The notes beneath the pieces were generated by a model that searched no databases, was not told the origin of the DNA, and saw nothing but the letters and a program-made list of their open reading frames with translations. A DNA stretch of 46,750 nt from an uncultured Bacteroidales bacterium (lineage in GTDB: Bacteria; Bacteroidota; Bacteroidia; Bacteroidales; UBA932), in contig CALUTT010000022.1 of assembly GCA_944323775.1 (NCBI GenBank), positions 1 through 46,750 of the forward strand. Reading direction: 5' to 3'. A program made the translations under genes and the position numbers. How positions within the stretch are numbered: the stretch's first letter is position 1; every line of letters starts with the position of its first letter. Positions 42,780-46,750 of this stretch are shown here, one piece after another.

Positions 42780-45416
42780 ATGACTTCTAAAGAAATAAGA
42801 CAGAAGTTCCTGGACTTCTTTGCTTCAAAGGGGCACACCATAGTACCGTCGGCACCGATGGTGGTCAAGAATGACCCTACCCTCATGTTCACAAACGCCG
42901 GGATGAACCAGTTCAAGGACATTTTCCTGGGCAATGCAAGCGCACCGTACAAAAGGGCGACAGACTCACAGAAATGTCTCAGGGTCAGCGGCAAGCACAA
43001 TGATCTCGAGGAGGTCGGGCATGACACTTACCATCACACCATGTTCGAGATGCTCGGAAACTGGAGTTTCGGAGACTACTTCAAGACCGAAGCCATCGAC
43101 TGGGCATGGGAGCTCCTCACGGATGTGTACGGCATAGACAGCAGCCTTCTGTACGCGACAGTATTCGAGGGAAGCCCCGAGGACGGGACCGCACTCGACA
43201 CCGAAGCCCGCGAGGCATGGCTTAAACACCTTCCGGCAGACCACGTACTGCTCGGAAACAAGCACGACAACTTCTGGGAGATGGGTGATACCGGCCCTTG
43301 CGGTCCCTGCTCGGAAATCCATATCGACATCCGTACCGACGAGGAAAAGGCTCAGAGCGGCATCTCCGGGCGTGACCTTGTAAACAAGTCCGACCCGCAC
43401 GTGATCGAAATATGGAACCTCGTGTTCATGCAGTACCAGAGAATGGCCGACGGCCACCTCGAGCCGCTTCCGGCAAAGAACATCGATACCGGCATGGGCT
43501 TCGAAAGACTGTGCGCCGTGCTTCAGGGAAAGCGCAGCAACTACGACACTGACATATTCACCGGACTTCTTGACGAGATAGGCAGAATATGCGGCCACAG
43601 ATACGGGGAGAGCGAAAAGACAGACGTCGCCATGCGAGTCATCGCCGACCACATCCGCGCAATCGCATTCAGCATTGCCGACGGGCAGCTTCCCTCCAAT
43701 GTCAAGGCCGGATACGTAATCCGCAGGATACTGCGCAGAGCCGTACGCTACGGATACACCTTCCTCGGCCTTACCGAGCCGTTCCTGTGCAGGCTTGTAC
43801 CGCGTCTCGTCGAAGACATGGGAGAAGCATATCCGGAACTTGTCAAGGAGCAGAAGCTCATAGAGAACGTCACCAGGGAAGAAGAACTCGCCTTCCTCAG
43901 GACCCTTGACAGAGGCATCAGGCTGATGGACGAATGCATGCAGAAAAGCACCGCCACGAAGATCATCTCCGGGGTGGACACCTTCAGGCTGTACGACACA
44001 TACGGGTTCCCTGTCGACCTCACGGAACTGATCGCCGCCGAGAACGGGTTCAAGGTTGACATCGAAGGATTCAACGTCGAGCTCGCGAAACAGAAGGAAC
44101 GCGCCAGGAACGCCACGTCGAACACATTCGGAGACTGGGAGATCCACCATTCAGGCGAAAATGTGGAATTCACCGGATACGACCGCACCACCGAGGACGG
44201 GGCGTTGCTCCTCAAGGACAGGAAAGTCGTCCAGAAGAACAAGGAGATGCTGCAGCTCGTCTTCGACCGCACTCCGTTCTACGGAGAGATGGGAGGCGAG
44301 ATCGGCGACACCGGCTTCATAGTTTCCGAGAATGGCGAGAAAATCCAGATTCTGAATACGATAAAGGAAAACAACCTGACTATCCACATAGTCGACAAGA
44401 TGCCCTCTGACTGCAACGGCAAGTTCAGACTGTGCGTCGACTCGCAGCGCCGCAGCAGAATTGCCGCGAACCACAGCTGTACGCACCTGCTGGACACCGC
44501 CCTGAGAGAGGTACTCGGCACCCATGTCGAACAGAAGGGCTCCTACGTGTCGGACAAGGGCTTCCGCTTTGACTTCTCACACTTCGAGAAACTCAGCGAC
44601 GAGCAGCTCATAAAAGTAGAGAGGAGGGTGAACGAACTTATCCGCGAGAACATCCCTCTGGAGGAAAAGCGCAATGCAAGCATGGACGAGGCGCGCAGAA
44701 TGGGAGCGATAGCCCTGTTCGGCGAGAAATACGGAGACAAGGTGAGAGTCGTAAAGTTCGGACCCAGTGTCGAACTCTGCGGAGGCTGCCATACCAGCGC
44801 CACCGGAAACATCGGCCTATTCAAGATCACTTCCGAATCGGCGATTGCGGCAGGCGTCAGAAGGATTGAGGCCGTCACCGGAGCCGAAGCGGAGACATTC
44901 GTCTACGGTTTCCAGGATCTCGTCCGCACTGCCAGGTCTTTCTTCAACAACGCACCGGACCTTGCAGGAGCCATCAGACACATGATTGAAGACAACGCCA
45001 GCCTGAAAAAGATGGCCGAAGAACTCGCCCGCAGGAAAGCGGCAGAATTCGCGAAATTCCTCTCCGAGATGGCAAGCGACGTCAATGGTATAAAGCTCAT
45101 TGTGGCAGGCAGGCAGGCCCTCGGAAAGGATGTCGACACAACCATGATGCGCAATGTCGCCACTACACTGCAGAAAGAGTTGAAGAACACTGCCCTGGTA
45201 GCTGGATTCGAGTATGACGGGAAGCCCCAGCTGCTTCTGATGTACTCCGATGACCTTGTCAAGAAGGGCAAGAACGCCGGCGCGGACATCAGGCAGGCCG
45301 CAAAACTGATACTTGGAGGAGGCGGAGGCCAGAACGGACTTGCGACCGCGGGAGGAAAGGACCTCTCCGGCCTCGACAAGGCAGTGGAGTTTCTGGCTGA
45401 GACAGCCGCAAGATAG
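42780..45416 (+). CDS. alaS: Alanyl-tRNA synthetase
   Basis: AlaRS charges tRNA-Ala and edits mischarged Ser and Gly. The 878-residue protein has the class II catalytic domain ([34 protein letters not shown]; the GMGFERL motif). The editing domain zinc ligands lie in NHSCTHLLD and [13 protein letters not shown]. The C-terminal DHHA1 domain ends in [15 protein letters not shown] chose the ATG at 42780 ([14 protein letters not shown]) because it matches the conserved AlaRS N-terminus. A start at 42759 is in frame but would sit next to the expected transcription start. The LptF/G-type gene follows 26 nt downstream. Confidence 0.98.
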   Translation: MTSKEIRQKFLDFFASKGHTIVPSAPMVVKNDPTLMFTNAGMNQFKDIFLGNASAPYKRATDSQKCLRVSGKHNDLEEVGHDTYHHTMFEMLGNWSFGDYFKTEAIDWAWELLTDVYGIDSSLLYATVFEGSPEDGTALDTEAREAWLKHLPADHVLLGNKHDNFWEMGDTGPCGPCSEIHIDIRTDEEKAQSGISGRDLVNKSDPHVIEIWNLVFMQYQRMADGHLEPLPAKNIDTGMGFERLCAVLQGKRSNYDTDIFTGLLDEIGRICGHRYGESEKTDVAMRVIADHIRAIAFSIADGQLPSNVKAGYVIRRILRRAVRYGYTFLGLTEPFLCRLVPRLVEDMGEAYPELVKEQKLIENVTREEELAFLRTLDRGIRLMDECMQKSTATKIISGVDTFRLYDTYGFPVDLTELIAAENGFKVDIEGFNVELAKQKERARNATSNTFGDWEIHHSGENVEFTGYDRTTEDGALLLKDRKVVQKNKEMLQLVFDRTPFYGEMGGEIGDTGFIVSENGEKIQILNTIKENNLTIHIVDKMPSDCNGKFRLCVDSQRRSRIAANHSCTHLLDTALREVLGTHVEQKGSYVSDKGFRFDFSHFEKLSDEQLIKVERRVNELIRENIPLEEKRNASMDEARRMGAIALFGEKYGDKVRVVKFGPSVELCGGCHTSATGNIGLFKITSESAIAAGVRRIEAVTGAEAETFVYGFQDLVRTARSFFNNAPDLAGAIRHMIEDNASLKKMAEELARRKAAEFAKFLSEMASDVNGIKLIVAGRQALGKDVDTTMMRNVATTLQKELKNTALVAGFEYDGKPQLLLMYSDDLVKKGKNAGADIRQAAKLILGGGGGQNGLATAGGKDLSGLDKAVEFLAETAAR

Positions 45417-45442
45417 CACCCAGACATTCCCGGAGACACAGG

Positions 45443-46750
45443 ATGAAGAAACTCGACAGGTTCATACTCAAGTCATTCATCGCGCCTTTCGTCGCGATAT
45501 TGATTGTGGTGGTCTTCATCCTGGTACTCCAGTTCCTCTGGGTCTACATCGACGACCTGGTCGGAAAGGGGCTCGGGCTAGGCATCATTCTCGAGTTCCT
45601 CATGTGGGGCGCATGCACTATCCTTCCTCTTGCCATGCCTCTGGCGACCCTGCTCGCATCGGTGATGGTGATAGGCCAGATGTCAGAGAACAACGAGCTG
45701 ATGGCGATAAAGGCGTCAGGCGTTCCGTTCTCAAGGATTATAGCATCACTGACAGCGGCATCGGTCGTCATAGCTATCGGAGCCTTCTTCATCGGCGACC
45801 GTCTGGTCCCGAAAGCATGGGGCGAGATATACACGCTGAGGGACGACATACTCCACACCAAGAACGAGATCAAGATCCCTTCAGGCGTATTCTACGACGG
45901 AATAGACGGTTATGTGCTCAGGGTCACGGACCAGAACAAGAAAAGCGGCATGCTCTACGGGGTGACGGTGTATGACCACAGCGACAACAGAGGCAACACA
46001 TCGGTGACTTTCGCGGATTCCGCTCTGATCACGATCTCGGACAGCAAGGAATATCTCACCTTCACGCTTTTCCGAGGATCCAATTACCAGGAGACCAACA
46101 GTTTCCACTATGGAGACACGAGCCTCGTGCTGAACAGAGTCAACTTCAGGCGGCAGGACCTGGTCATTCCCCTGGCAAACTACAAGTTCGAGAAATCCGA
46201 CACAGTGCGCTTCGACGATCAGGCCAAGGCCATGAGTTTCAAGCAGCTGAAGGCAGAAAGCGACTCTCTGCACAAGACTCTGGACACACTTGCCTCCAGG
46301 CACTACGTCACAGCGACGAAACTGAACACATTCCTGATGAGCAAGCAGCTGGACACGGCAAGAAGAAGCCCTGACCGCGGCTGGTTCAGCAATCCGCAGA
46401 CAGGAAAGTGGGAAAGCCTGAACGAAACAGGAATGGCATACCGCAGGGCAGCAGACAACGCCAGCCGCTTCGCCACGGACATCAATACCATGAAATTCGA
46501 GGTCTACGAGGAGCAGTTCTACGTTACACATGACGACATCGAGCTGCTGAAAAAGTTCTCACAGGCCCTCGCGTGCATCATCCTCTTCTTCATCGGCGCC
46601 CCTCTCGGGTCACTCGTGAGGAAAGGAGGACTCGGCACCGGAGCCATCGTTGCGGTGCTGTTCTTCGTACTGTACTGGGTCGTGGACATCTCGGGCTCAA
46701 GACTGGCCTCAGACGGCAACATCGGCGCCGTGACAGGAGCCTTCGTATCG
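45443..46750 (+). CDS. LptF/LptG-type permease (YjgP/YjgQ family), 3' end outside window
   Basis: The frame stays open to the last base, giving 436 residues without a stop. It begins MKKLDRFILKSFIAPFVAIL, the typical start of LptF/LptG, with an early family signature (PLAMPLATLLASVMVIGQMS; ELMAIKASGVPFSRI) and three N-terminal membrane helices. A long periplasmic domain follows. The last helices begin near ALACIILFFIGAPLGSLVRK. LptF and LptG are the membrane subunits of the ABC machine that extracts lipopolysaccharide and hands it to LptC/A. The periplasmic part holds a Glu/Lys/Ser-rich insertion typical of the longer Bacteroidota proteins. Whether it is F, G or a merged form cannot be told. 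The gene lies 26 nt after alaS. Confidence 0.93.
   Translation, partial: MKKLDRFILKSFIAPFVAILIVVVFILVLQFLWVYIDDLVGKGLGLGIILEFLMWGACTILPLAMPLATLLASVMVIGQMSENNELMAIKASGVPFSRIIASLTAASVVIAIGAFFIGDRLVPKAWGEIYTLRDDILHTKNEIKIPSGVFYDGIDGYVLRVTDQNKKSGMLYGVTVYDHSDNRGNTSVTFADSALITISDSKEYLTFTLFRGSNYQETNSFHYGDTSLVLNRVNFRRQDLVIPLANYKFEKSDTVRFDDQAKAMSFKQLKAESDSLHKTLDTLASRHYVTATKLNTFLMSKQLDTARRSPDRGWFSNPQTGKWESLNETGMAYRRAADNASRFATDINTMKFEVYEEQFYVTHDDIELLKKFSQALACIILFFIGAPLGSLVRKGGLGTGAIVAVLFFVLYWVVDISGSRLASDGNIGAVTGAFVS

Noticed and set aside
1-46750. Mobile elements, prophage genes, CRISPR arrays, toxin-antitoxin pairs, integrases
   Set aside because: No transposase, integrase, phage protein or regularly spaced repeat series was found; the three TCGATAA copies are too short and too few to be a CRISPR array.

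Overview
The window is a gene-dense stretch of a Bacteroidota chromosome, most likely an anaerobic Bacteroidales species. Four things point there: the order tuf - tRNA-Trp - secE - nusG - rplKAJL - rpoBC; recurrent Bacteroidota-type promoter -7 boxes (TAnnTTTG); few strong Shine-Dalgarno sites; and the pair of ferredoxin-linked enzymes Rnf and Nfn. I could not assign a genus from the sequence alone. I see no mobile element, prophage, CRISPR array or rRNA. Both tRNA genes lack an encoded CCA.

Layout. (1) 1-11936 (+): 3' end of tuf, a terminator, tRNA-Trp, secE, nusG, four ribosomal protein genes, a perfect intrinsic terminator, then rpoB and rpoC. (2) 12033-19065 (+): a four-gene sulfur/methionine operon made of a cysteine-desulfidase-family gene, metY, metF and B12-dependent metH. 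(3) 19075-25994: cysS (-), xth (+), a minus-strand trio (DUF368 lipid-carrier transporter, a small unknown gene, a PfkB/adenosine kinase), and from a divergent promoter a flippase-like membrane protein plus asnA (+). (4) 26058-32001: tRNA-Arg, then yitT and nfnB (-), a plus-strand PspC-PadR-PspC cassette, and nfnA (-). The cassette sits between the two Nfn subunit genes. (5) 32083-40340 (-): one chain of zinc-ribbon protein, dnaB, rseC, rnfBCDGEA and a small outer-membrane barrel gene, closed by a strong terminator. (6) 40391-42684 (-): two M23 peptidases and a MerR regulator. (7) 42780-46750 (+): alaS and the start of an LptF/LptG-type permease that runs off the window.

How the genes work together. 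The first block is the core transcription/translation supercluster. In the second, the gene order suggests that sulfide released from cysteine is used by MetY to make homocysteine, which MetH methylates with MetF-derived methyl-tetrahydrofolate. Rnf (ferredoxin:NAD, ion-pumping) and Nfn (ferredoxin/NADH:NADP) together would balance electrons among ferredoxin, NADH and NADPH in an anaerobe.

Most of the window is ordinary housekeeping DNA. The points worth a second look are the nfnA-[antisense pspC-padR-pspC]-nfnB arrangement, which could be a noncontiguous operon; the desulfidase-metY coupling; several genes whose -7 box lies only 5-7 nt from the start codon, suggesting leaderless mRNAs; an overlapping divergent promoter at 23947-23965; and three TCGATAA sites at exact 30-nt spacing upstream of the PspC cassette.
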